Part shown: positions 21,435-27,515 of the stretch, piece after piece | How positions within the stretch are numbered: the stretch's first letter is position 1 | How the letters are laid out: each line of letters opens with the position of its first letter | Source: Rubrobacter sp. | GTDB taxonomy: Bacteria > Actinomycetota > Rubrobacteria > Rubrobacterales > Rubrobacteraceae | DNA: 27,515 nt | Reading direction: 5' to 3' | Assembly (NCBI GenBank): GCA_016781885.1 | Contig: JADDPM010000006.1 | Span: forward strand, 1-27,515 | Notes under the pieces: generated by a model | What the model was told of the DNA's origin: nothing | Database searches by the model: none | Seen by the model: only the letters and a program-made list of their open reading frames with translations | Position numbers and translations under genes: made by a program

Positions 21435-23624
21435 ATGCGACTAATTATCTCTGAGAAAGCCAACGCGGCAAAGAAAATATCCCAATTCCTGGCCGAAGGG
21501 CCGGTTAAGGACGGCAAGCACCGGAGCGTGCCTCACCATACCTTTAAGTGGAAGGGCGAGGAGTGTGTCTCGGTCGGCCTCAAGGGACACGTCCTCAACC
21601 CCGAGTACCCGGAGGAGTACTCGAACTGGCAGAAGGTAGAGCCGTCGAACCTGATAGACGCGGAGATCCGCAAATCGGTCTCCGAGAAGGGTGTGGCCGA
21701 GGCGGTGAAGTCCCTCTCCAAAAAAGCCGACGCCGTAATAATCGCCACGGACTTCGACCGGGAGGGAGAGTTGATCGGGGTCGAGGCTCTCAGCCTCGCC
21801 TTCGAGGCGAACCCGAAGCTAATGGACCACGTCGAGCGTGCCCGCTTCTCCGCGCTCACGAAGGGTGAGGTTACGCGCGCCTTTAACGAGCTCGTCGAGG
21901 TGTCGAGAGAGCTCGCGGCGGCGGGTGAGGCGCGGCAGGACATAGACCTGATCTGGGGCGCCACCCTCACGCGCTGGGTCTCGCGCGCCACGAAACGCTA
22001 CGGGAGCGCGTTCCTCTCTGTGGGACGCGTGCAGAGCCCGACCCTCGTCCTCATCTCCGAGCGCGAGCGCGAGCGCCGCGCCTTTACCCCCGAGCCCTAC
22101 TGGGAGATAGAGGCCAACCTGCAAAACGGCGAGGCGTTCACCGCACGCCACGCTGCCGGGCGCTTCAAGGAGGAGGACGTAGCCAAGGCCGCGTACGAGA
22201 GCCTCACGGAGACCGCACGGGTCACGGAGGTCAAAGAGAAGTCGGCGGCGCGCCCGGCCCTGATACCGTTCAACACTACCGGGTTCCTCACTGCGGCGGC
22301 GAACATCGGGATCAGCCCTAGTCGGGCCGCGCGGCTCGCCGAGGACCTCTACACCGACGGCTACATCTCTTACCCTCGCACCGACAATACCGTCTATCCG
22401 CAGTCCATAGGTTTGCGCGAGGTGTTAGGACACCTAAAGAGGGTCGAGGGTGTTGGACAGTACGCAGAGAGGCTGCTAAAGAGCGAGAAGCTCTCACCGA
22501 CGCGCGGCAAGAAGCAGACTACGGACCACCCCCCGATCTACCCGACCGGATACGCTTCCAAGAAGGCGTTGCGCGATGACCAGTGGAAAATTTACCAGCT
22601 TGTCGTCAGGCGCTTCCTGGCTACTCTATCGGCGCCCGCCAAGACGCTGCGCACGACGGTGCGCCTGGAGTCCGGCGGCGAGCCGCTGATCGCGGGCGGC
22701 ACTGTCGTCACCGAGGAGGGCTGGCTGGCAGTCTACCCCTACGGACGTCGGGCCGACGAGGAGATCCCAAAGCTCTCCGAGGGGCAAGAAGTGCAGGTCA
22801 CCGGGACCGAGTTGTTTGCCAAGGAGACCCAGCCGCCGGGGCGCTACGGGCAGGGGCGCCTGCTGCGCGTGATGGAGGACTTGGGGCTCGGGACAAAGGC
22901 GACGCGTCCCTCCATTATCCAGAACCTCTACGAGAGGGGTTACGTCCACGACGACCCGCTCGTGCCGACCGAGACAGGGATGGCGGTCGCCCAGGCCCTC
23001 AAGGACTTCGCCTCCGAGATAGCCACCCACAAGATGACCAGCGAGTTGGAGCGGAGCATGGACGAGATCTCCGAGGGCAGGATCAGCAAAGACTCCGTGG
23101 TCGACCGCTCGCGCGACGTCCTGCGCCAGGTCTACGAGCACCTGGAGAGCTCTCAGGAGGAGTTTGCGGACATCGTCTGGGACGGCATCCGCGAGGACTC
23201 CGTGCTCGGTCCGTGCAAGAACTGCGGCAAGAACCTCACCATCCGGCGCGCCAAAAAGAGCGGCAAGCGCTTTGCCGGGTGCTCGGGTTATCCAGAGTGC
23301 GATCAGACCTACTCGCTGCCTCCGCGCGGTGAGATCATCCCGCTCGGGACGCTCTGCGACGTGTGCGGCTCGCCGGAGATAAAGGTCGTCGGGGGACGGC
23401 GGCCCTGGATCACCTGCATCGACATGCAGTGCCCGAAGCAGCAGGAGAAACGCGCGGCCGCCGCCGCGAAAAAGGCCGAGAAGGCCGCCGCGAACGGCAA
23501 GGACGGCGCGAAGGGGGGTGGACGCGCATCCGCTACCACTACACGAAAGAGAGCGACCTCGAAGAAGGCCCCGGCGAAGAAGGAGCCGGTCGAGGCGCGG
23601 GAACCCATGAAATCCACCACATAG
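21435..23624 (+). CDS. topA: DNA topoisomerase IA, archaeal-type
   Basis: Type IA topoisomerases relax negative supercoils by cutting one strand through a tyrosine. The 729-residue product has E7 in LIISEK, the TOPRIM acidic cluster D106-F-D108-R-E110-G-E112, LIWGATLTRWVSRA, FLSVGRVQSPTL, and active-site Y313 in DGYISYPRTDNT. The phrases GLKGHVLNPEYPEEYSNWQK and ARFSALTKGEVTRAF look like archaeal TopA rather than the usual actinobacterial enzyme. The C-terminus has two zinc-ribbon-like sets (C594, C597, C616, C622 and C641, C644, C661, C666). After about residue 670 a Lys/Ala-rich basic tail of roughly 60 residues follows, as in actinobacterial TopA. GTG 21429 would add two residues; neither start has a clear ribosome site. 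Whether a second, bacterial topA exists in the genome is unknown. Confidence 0.93.
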   Translation: MRLIISEKANAAKKISQFLAEGPVKDGKHRSVPHHTFKWKGEECVSVGLKGHVLNPEYPEEYSNWQKVEPSNLIDAEIRKSVSEKGVAEAVKSLSKKADAVIIATDFDREGELIGVEALSLAFEANPKLMDHVERARFSALTKGEVTRAFNELVEVSRELAAAGEARQDIDLIWGATLTRWVSRATKRYGSAFLSVGRVQSPTLVLISERERERRAFTPEPYWEIEANLQNGEAFTARHAAGRFKEEDVAKAAYESLTETARVTEVKEKSAARPALIPFNTTGFLTAAANIGISPSRAARLAEDLYTDGYISYPRTDNTVYPQSIGLREVLGHLKRVEGVGQYAERLLKSEKLSPTRGKKQTTDHPPIYPTGYASKKALRDDQWKIYQLVVRRFLATLSAPAKTLRTTVRLESGGEPLIAGGTVVTEEGWLAVYPYGRRADEEIPKLSEGQEVQVTGTELFAKETQPPGRYGQGRLLRVMEDLGLGTKATRPSIIQNLYERGYVHDDPLVPTETGMAVAQALKDFASEIATHKMTSELERSMDEISEGRISKDSVVDRSRDVLRQVYEHLESSQEEFADIVWDGIREDSVLGPCKNCGKNLTIRRAKKSGKRFAGCSGYPECDQTYSLPPRGEIIPLGTLCDVCGSPEIKVVGGRRPWITCIDMQCPKQQEKRAAAAAKKAEKAAANGKDGAKGGGRASATTTRKRATSKKAPAKKEPVEAREPMKSTT

Positions 23625-23632
23625 AGGAGCGT

Positions 23633-23755
23633 CTGGAACAACTCTTCCTCGTCGAGACCGCCGAGGCGCGCAAGCCCTCGACGCTTGTTAAGGCAAGCGG
23701 CTATCTCCTTCTCTGGACGATGGTGGTCGTGGTCTGGTATTCTGCCGCGCTATAG
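23633..23755 (+). CDS. Possible 40-residue single-pass membrane peptide
   Basis: After the topA stop, a frame with GC-rich third positions encodes LFLVETAEARKPSTLVKAS, then GYLLLWTMVVVVWYSAAL and a stop. It is one hydrophobic segment at the extreme C-terminus, like a tail anchor. No ATG, GTG or TTG lies in frame near the topA end. CTG 23633 is preceded by GAGGAG at 23624-23629, overlapping the topA stop; ATC 23612 and ATA 23621 are other options. The frame stays open far upstream inside topA, but that part looks like a shadow of the basic tail. I do not recognise a family. Confidence 0.4.
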   Translation: MEQLFLVETAEARKPSTLVKASGYLLLWTMVVVVWYSAAL

Positions 23756-23795
23756 TGTTAAGTTAAAAGAAGAAACGGTTAAAGGGTGAGCTAGG

Positions 23796-24560
23796 ATGGC
23801 CCCGTTAATAGGCGTAACGGCAACGTTGAAGCAGGACCTCGACTCGGTCGCGGAGCGTCCTCTGGGCTCATACGTGCGGGCGGACCTGGATTACGTGGCC
23901 GGCGTTGCCCAGGCAGGGGGGGTACCGTTAGTTTTGCCTCCTGTCCCTGAGGCAGCTGAGGAGATGACACGGGGGATAGACGGCCTGCTACTCAGCGGGG
24001 GTAGTGATCTCGACCCGGATTACTATGGCGAGGAGGCTCTGCCCGAGCTCGGCGCGACCATCCCCGAGCGAGACGCCTTTGAGATGGCGCTACTGGAGCA
24101 CGCGCTGAAGCGGGGCATCCCGGTCTTCGGGATCTGCCGGGGCTTGCAGGTTATAAACGTGGCTCTTGGCGGGACGCTCTACCAGGACCTCCCAACCCAA
24201 CTCGGGGGCGGTTCGATCGCGCACCGTCAGCAGACGCCGAAGTGGCAGTGGACGCACGAGGTAGAGACGGAGAGCGGATCTAACGTAGCGGAGATCATGG
24301 GCGCGAGGAGCCTCAGGGTGAACTCCTACCACCACCAGGGGGTCAAGGACCTCGCCAACGGTCTCGTCGTGAGCGCTCGCGCATCCGACGGGGTGGTGGA
24401 GGCCGTCGAGTCTACGAACCTCTCCGAGTGCTGGCTCGTTGGAGTGCAGTGGCACGCGGAGGCCATGCGCGAGGCGGAGAGCGCCGAGCACCGAAACCTC
24501 TTCGCGGCCCACGTCGCCGCCGCCGAGCGGCACGCCACGCGCCGCCGGGCCGCAGCGTAG
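23796..24560 (+). CDS. Class I glutamine amidotransferase/peptidase C26 (PuuD-like gamma-glutamyl hydrolase)
   Basis: This family cleaves gamma-glutamyl amides such as gamma-glutamyl-GABA, or related conjugates. The 254-residue protein shows the nucleophile C114 in FGICRGLQVIN and the H220/E222 pair in VGVQWHAEA, completing the catalytic triad. It also has LLLSGGSDLDPDYYGEEALP near residue 65 and VNSYHHQGVKDLA near 178. It begins PLIGVTATLKQD, normal for the group, and has no synthetase domain or signal peptide. AAAGGGTGAG precedes ATG 23796. The true substrate cannot be fixed; no putrescine or GABA genes lie nearby. Its stop is nine bases before the proposed CTG start of tmk, in the same frame, so translation may be coupled. 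Confidence 0.9.
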   Translation: MAPLIGVTATLKQDLDSVAERPLGSYVRADLDYVAGVAQAGGVPLVLPPVPEAAEEMTRGIDGLLLSGGSDLDPDYYGEEALPELGATIPERDAFEMALLEHALKRGIPVFGICRGLQVINVALGGTLYQDLPTQLGGGSIAHRQQTPKWQWTHEVETESGSNVAEIMGARSLRVNSYHHQGVKDLANGLVVSARASDGVVEAVESTNLSECWLVGVQWHAEAMREAESAEHRNLFAAHVAAAERHATRRRAAA

Positions 24561-24569
24561 AGTTCCTCT

Positions 24570-25196
24570 CTGGCTGAGCGGGGTAGACGTGGCCTCTTCG
24601 TAACCGTCGAGGGCCTGGATTTCTCCGGTAAATCCACCCTCTTCCGTAGCCTCAAGACATCGCTCGCGAGCCTGGATCCGCCGCCCTACTTCACGCGCGA
24701 ACCCGGTGGAACGCCCGCTGCAGAGCGCATCCGGGAGGTACTCCTGGACCCCGGGCTGGACATGGACCCGTGGACCGAGGCGTATCTGTACGCGGCGGCG
24801 CGGGCAGATCTGGTAAGGCGTGAGATCCTGCCTCATCTAGAGAGCGGTGAGGCCGTGCTCTGCGAGCGTTTTGTAGACTCCAGCCTTGCCTATCAGGGCG
24901 CGGGGCGGGGTCTGGGTATGGAGGCTGTGCGCGAGTTGAACGCCAGGGCTGTAGGGGATGTGGCGCCGGACCTGACGTTCTACCTGCGGTTGGATAGGGA
25001 GGAGCGGGAGCGGCGGGCCCGGAAGTCGGGAGCGCCGCTCGACCGGATCGAACGGGTCGGAGACGAGTTTATGCGACGAGTGGAGGAGGGCTTCGAGGAG
25101 ATAGCGCGCTCCGAGCCCGACCGGGTGAGGGTGCTCGACGCTAGACGTCCGCCGGGAGAGCTGACCGAAACAGTGCGACGGGCGCTCGTATGCTAG
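24570..25196 (+). CDS. tmk: Thymidylate kinase Tmk, non-canonical start
   Basis: Tmk phosphorylates dTMP to dTDP with ATP. The protein has the P-loop GLDFSGKSTL (G15-T23), REPGGTPAAERIREVLLDP, LYAAARADLVRREILPHLE and RFVDSSLAYQGAGRGLG. The lid segment is LDREERERRARKSGAPLDRI, followed by VGDEFMRRVEEGFEEIA. The usual D-R-F/Y motif is E99-R100 here, a conservative change. No ATG, GTG or TTG is in frame between the preceding stop (24558-24560) and the P-loop. CTG 24570 gives 208 residues, the normal length, and a leader MAERGRRGLFVTVEG. No strong ribosome site is visible, so readthrough coupling from the gene upstream is possible. ATG 24762 would remove the ATP-binding loop. holB lies downstream, as in many genomes, but not adjacent. 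Confidence 0.92.
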   Translation: MAERGRRGLFVTVEGLDFSGKSTLFRSLKTSLASLDPPPYFTREPGGTPAAERIREVLLDPGLDMDPWTEAYLYAAARADLVRREILPHLESGEAVLCERFVDSSLAYQGAGRGLGMEAVRELNARAVGDVAPDLTFYLRLDREERERRARKSGAPLDRIERVGDEFMRRVEEGFEEIARSEPDRVRVLDARRPPGELTETVRRALVC

Positions 25197-25781
25197 CGTC
25201 ATCGGCAAGAAGCTTAAGTGGGGTTGGTCTCGCTCACGAAGCAGATGTCCCAGAGGAGGACATGCTGGATCAGGGCGTCAACGGCGAGGCGCAGGGGCAG
25301 GCCGCTCGTGCGCTGACGTGGCCGTTGAGCTCTGATCGATCACGAGGTACCTACCAGGTGGCCGGTGGCCTGGCCGCCAGGGCGTCCTGCGCTTACCCTC
25401 TGCTGGTCAATACCGACATCTACGTTACGTTCAGCCTGGCGCTGGGCTTATTCTCGGACATCTGACCGTTCATGACGCGGAGGCCGGAGGGTTGTATAGA
25501 CGAAACCTGGGACGTAACTTTCTTGAAGTTACACTACCATGGGCGGCGGATAGAGCTCGGGGACTCCTCGACTGAGTTCCGCTTTTTCAGCGCCGGAGAT
25601 GGTCGCTGGGAGAAGCAGCAGATCGATGACACTAACTCCAATACGAGGATAATCAGTATTAATAATGAGGTCATGCCGAAGGGCGAGCTTACCCACTATA
25701 AATCCTCTCCTGGGAGAGAAGCGGACCTTATCGACGTCGGACGGATAACGGGCGTAAGCTCCTGGCGTGATTGAGAGAGCG
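25197..25781. other. Atypical 585-base stretch between tmk and holB
   Basis: tmk and holB are normally close together, but here they are separated by a stretch with less biased codon choice and pockets of AT-rich sequence (for example 25640-25670). It contains a 91-residue frame at 25190-25465 that uses rare codons and starts inside tmk. On the minus strand, a run LRLAVDALIQHVLLWDICF looks protein-like but is cut by stops. A perfect 7-bp hairpin GTAACTT-TCTTG-AAGTTAC lies at 25514-25532. I see no transposase, tRNA or clear terminator. It may be a decayed insertion. Confidence 0.45.
25472..25774 (+). CDS. Hypothetical protein, doubtful
   Basis: This open frame of 100 residues contains FLKLHYHGRRIELGDSSTEF and GRWEKQQIDDTNSNTRIISI, which read like protein but match no family I recognise. 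Codon use differs from the neighbours (TTA, ATT, AAT, AGA and ATA occur), and no ribosome site precedes ATG 25472. It overlaps the possible GTG start of holB by eight bases. It could be a transferred gene, a remnant, or a chance frame. Confidence 0.3.
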   Translation: MTRRPEGCIDETWDVTFLKLHYHGRRIELGDSSTEFRFFSAGDGRWEKQQIDDTNSNTRIISINNEVMPKGELTHYKSSPGREADLIDVGRITGVSSWRD

Positions 25782-26900
25782 ATGGCAGACACCGCGCAAA
25801 TCTTTGACGGCATACTGGGGAATCGCCCGGCACTGCGTCTGCTCGAGAACGCTCTCTCTTCGGGGGGCGTCTCCCATGCGTACCTGTTTCACGGACCGCC
25901 GGGGGTGGGCAAGCGCACCACCGCCTACCGGTTCGGGGCGGCGTTGGTCTCGGGCGGGGACGAGGGTGCCGTGAACCGTGCTTTGCGAGAGCTGCACCCG
26001 GATCTCGTGGAGATAGAACCCGAGGGCAGGTTTACGACCATCGGGCAGGTGCGGGAGGTGTTGCGCCTGGCGGCGAGCCGCCCGTTCGAGGGTGCGCGGA
26101 GGGTCTTTATACTGCGGGCGGACACCTTTAACGTGCAGGCGGCGAACGCGCTCTTGAAGACGCTCGAAGAACCGGAGGGAGGGGCGGTCTTCATCCTGCT
26201 CGCGGCGTCGCGCGAGGGGGTGATGCCGACGATTCTCTCCCGCGCCCAGGAGGTGCGCTTCGACCCCGTGCCGCCGGGCGAGGTCGTCTCCTTTCTGGTG
26301 GAGCGGGGACAACCGGAGGGGGAGGCGAAGACTGCGGCTGCTTTGGGCCGGGGGAGCGTCGGACTTTCGTTGCGCTACGCGGAGGAGGAAGAGCTCAAGA
26401 GGCTGCGGGAGTCCGTTTTGAGGGCGGGTCTCGCCTTCGATGCTTCTTTCGAGGAGCGGCACGGGGTGGTCGAGGAGATCGTGGCTCGCGCCGAGAGCGT
26501 GGGGGAGGCGCGGGAGAGGGCGTACCTTGCGGAGGTGGACGATTTCCATGAGGGGCCAGACCGGCGTCGGAAGGAGGCGGCGAAGCGGCTCGGGAGGGCG
26601 GCGCGGGACGGGGCGGTGGCGGAGGCCCTGGATCTCCTGGCGCTCCTCTACCGGGACGCGGCTGTGGTCGCGGCGGGGGCGGCGGAGTTGGTGGCGAATG
26701 CAGACAAGATCCCCGAGATACAGGCGCGCGTGGAGGAGAGGGCGGAGGCGGATTGGGCGGGGGCGGCCCGAATCTTTGGGGAAGCGAGGGGAGAGCTAGC
26801 GTATAATGTCTCGCCGGAGGCGATCCTGGAGGTGGCTTTATCTCGGATACGGCACAAGATATCAGGGAGTTCCCCGAAGGGGAGCTTCCCCGGCTCGTAG
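25782..26900 (+). CDS. holB: DNA polymerase III delta-prime subunit HolB
   Basis: Delta prime is part of the clamp loader that places the sliding clamp on DNA. The 372-residue product shows FDGILGNRPALRLLENAL, SHAYLFHGPPGVGKRTTAY with a complete Walker A, HPDLVEIEPEGRFTTIGQVR and VFILRADTFNVQAANALLKT. LEEPEGGAVFILLAASREG and TILSRAQEVRF follow. The zinc-binding cysteines usual between Walker A and HPDL are missing; the protein has no cysteine at all. I chose ATG 25782, where homologues begin; GTG 25767 would add five residues. A charged helical C-terminal domain follows. The end overlaps the proposed start of ricT by 61 bases. A generic clamp-loader-like ATPase is less likely given the tmk-holB-ricT order. 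Confidence 0.92.
   Translation: MADTAQIFDGILGNRPALRLLENALSSGGVSHAYLFHGPPGVGKRTTAYRFGAALVSGGDEGAVNRALRELHPDLVEIEPEGRFTTIGQVREVLRLAASRPFEGARRVFILRADTFNVQAANALLKTLEEPEGGAVFILLAASREGVMPTILSRAQEVRFDPVPPGEVVSFLVERGQPEGEAKTAAALGRGSVGLSLRYAEEEELKRLRESVLRAGLAFDASFEERHGVVEEIVARAESVGEARERAYLAEVDDFHEGPDRRRKEAAKRLGRAARDGAVAEALDLLALLYRDAAVVAAGAAELVANADKIPEIQARVEERAEADWAGAARIFGEARGELAYNVSPEAILEVALSRIRHKISGSSPKGSFPGS
26802..26807 (+). promoter_or_regulatory. Consensus -10 box inside holB, possible internal promoter for ricT
   Basis: A perfect TATAAT lies in the 3' part of holB, 38 bases before the proposed ATC start of ricT. No -35 is evident at normal spacing. It could be a chance match within coding sequence, but GGAGGTGG follows at 26828-26835. 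Confidence 0.3.
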
Positions 26901-27515
26901 ACGTCCGTATCCCCGGTATGGGGGTGGCGAAGCTCTGCTACGCCCGTGACCTCGACCTGCGGGTCGGCCACAAGGTCGTCGTGGAGACCGGGGACGGGGA
27001 GTTCATAGGCCGGGTCGCCCTGACGCCGAGACGCCGCGAGCCTTACATGGAGCCCTACGACATCCTGCGCGTCGTCACGCCCGAGGACGAGAGGGAGGAA
27101 GACGAGAATCGGGAGCTTGGGCGGGAGATACGGGCCGAAGCCCAGAAGCTCGCCCGCGATCACCGCATAAAGGGGATTGCGTTCATCGGCTGCGACGTCT
27201 CCCTGGATGGGTACTACATCGAGGTCAAGTACGAGGCCGAGGATGTCCCGAGCCTGGAGGCGGTGCGGGATGGTCTCGATCGCCTCTACGACGCGCGGGT
27301 CGTATTCCGGCGGTTCACGTTTATCGAGCGGGCGTCGGATAGTGGTGGGTGCGATACGTGCGGGGTGCCGCTGTGCTGCGCTACGTGGAGCGGGGCGAGA
27401 AGCATGGGACCGGTCAACGTCAGGCTCGCCAAGCAGCAGGGCGTAACGCCGAACGAGAAGGTCCTGGGTAGCTGCGGCGAGGTGAAGTGCTGCATGCGCT
27501 ACGAGCACGACGCCT
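26840..27515 (+). CDS. ricT: PSP1/RicT (YaaT-like) protein, 3' end outside the window, non-canonical start
   Basis: RicT belongs to the PSP1 family; in Bacillus it forms a complex with RicA and RicF, carries Fe-S clusters and affects RNA processing and sporulation. The visible 225 codons contain GMGVAKLCYARDLDLRVGHK, VVVETGDGEFIGRV and IGCDVSLDGYYIEVKYEAE. The cysteine-rich signatures are CDTCGVPLCCATW and GSCGEVKCCMRYE, with VNVRLAKQQGVTPNEKVLGS between them. The frame is open from 26807 (TAA at 26804-26806). No ATG, GTG or TTG comes before ATG 26918, which is inside the conserved first strand. ATC 26840, four bases after GGAGGTGG, is the best start. It overlaps holB by 61 bases. The position after holB matches the holB-yaaT order in Bacillus. 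Confidence 0.9.
   Translation, partial: MSDTAQDIREFPEGELPRLVDVRIPGMGVAKLCYARDLDLRVGHKVVVETGDGEFIGRVALTPRRREPYMEPYDILRVVTPEDEREEDENRELGREIRAEAQKLARDHRIKGIAFIGCDVSLDGYYIEVKYEAEDVPSLEAVRDGLDRLYDARVVFRRFTFIERASDSGGCDTCGVPLCCATWSGARSMGPVNVRLAKQQGVTPNEKVLGSCGEVKCCMRYEHDA

Noticed and set aside
23363..23632. Long upstream extension of the 40-residue membrane frame through the topA tail
   Set aside because: The Arg/Gly/Glu-rich translation is a frame-shifted reading of the basic TopA tail and zinc ribbons.
25190..25465. 91-residue frame starting inside tmk
   Set aside because: Unlike local codon use, no ribosome site, no recognisable motif; kept only within the description of the atypical stretch.
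1..27515. CRISPR arrays, insertion sequences, rRNA, phage genes
   Set aside because: No spaced direct repeats, transposase or integrase motifs, or rRNA-like sequence were seen.

Overview
The window is about 27.5 kb of high-GC DNA. Almost every supported gene lies on the + strand, and the genes are tightly packed with many ATGA or TGATG overlaps. Content and style suggest a deep-branching actinobacterium of the Rubrobacter type. The signs are selenocysteine machinery, a SUMT-HemD fusion, futalosine-route menaquinone genes, a decaprenyl-phosphate phosphoribosyltransferase-like protein and Tat export. The taxon is inferred from these; no marker here proves it.

Layout. Positions 1-885 hold the 3' end of selB, the selenocysteine tRNA gene (selC), a leader with a 12-bp long-range inverted repeat, and moaC. 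Positions 930-7860 hold a tetrapyrrole cluster: a precorrin-2 dehydrogenase-like gene, hemA, hemC, a cobA-hemD fusion, hemB, a structured leader and hemL. Together they run from glutamyl-tRNA to uroporphyrinogen III and on toward siroheme. Positions 7860-17201 hold a menaquinone cluster: a small prenyl-synthase-like protein, a UbiD decarboxylase (MqnL), a UbiA prenyltransferase (MqnP), a UbiX flavin prenyltransferase (MqnM), the final methyltransferase, a polyprenyl diphosphate synthase, MqnE, MqnA, MqnC and MqnX. MqnB and MqnD are not in the window.

Positions 17202-21358 hold a promoter region, a membrane-anchored TPR protein, tatA, tatC, a repeat-bearing intergenic stretch, a UbiA-family phosphoribosyltransferase and an MprF/AglD-type membrane protein. 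Positions 21359-23755 hold an archaeal-type topoisomerase IA with its own promoter, followed by a possible 40-residue membrane peptide. Positions 23796 to the end hold a class I amidotransferase/peptidase C26 protein, tmk, an atypical 585-base stretch, holB (delta prime) and a truncated ricT/PSP1 gene.

The genes fit an aerobic respiratory lifestyle: haem and siroheme, menaquinone, molybdenum cofactor and selenocysteine supply redox enzymes, and Tat exports folded cofactor proteins. The most unusual signal is that four conserved genes (sirC-like, cobA-hemD, tmk, ricT) have no in-frame ATG, GTG or TTG at a workable position and appear to start at ATC or CTG. Other items to check are the selC acceptor/T-branch geometry, the leaders of moaC and hemL, the 145-residue prenyl-synthase-like protein and the archaeal-type TopA.
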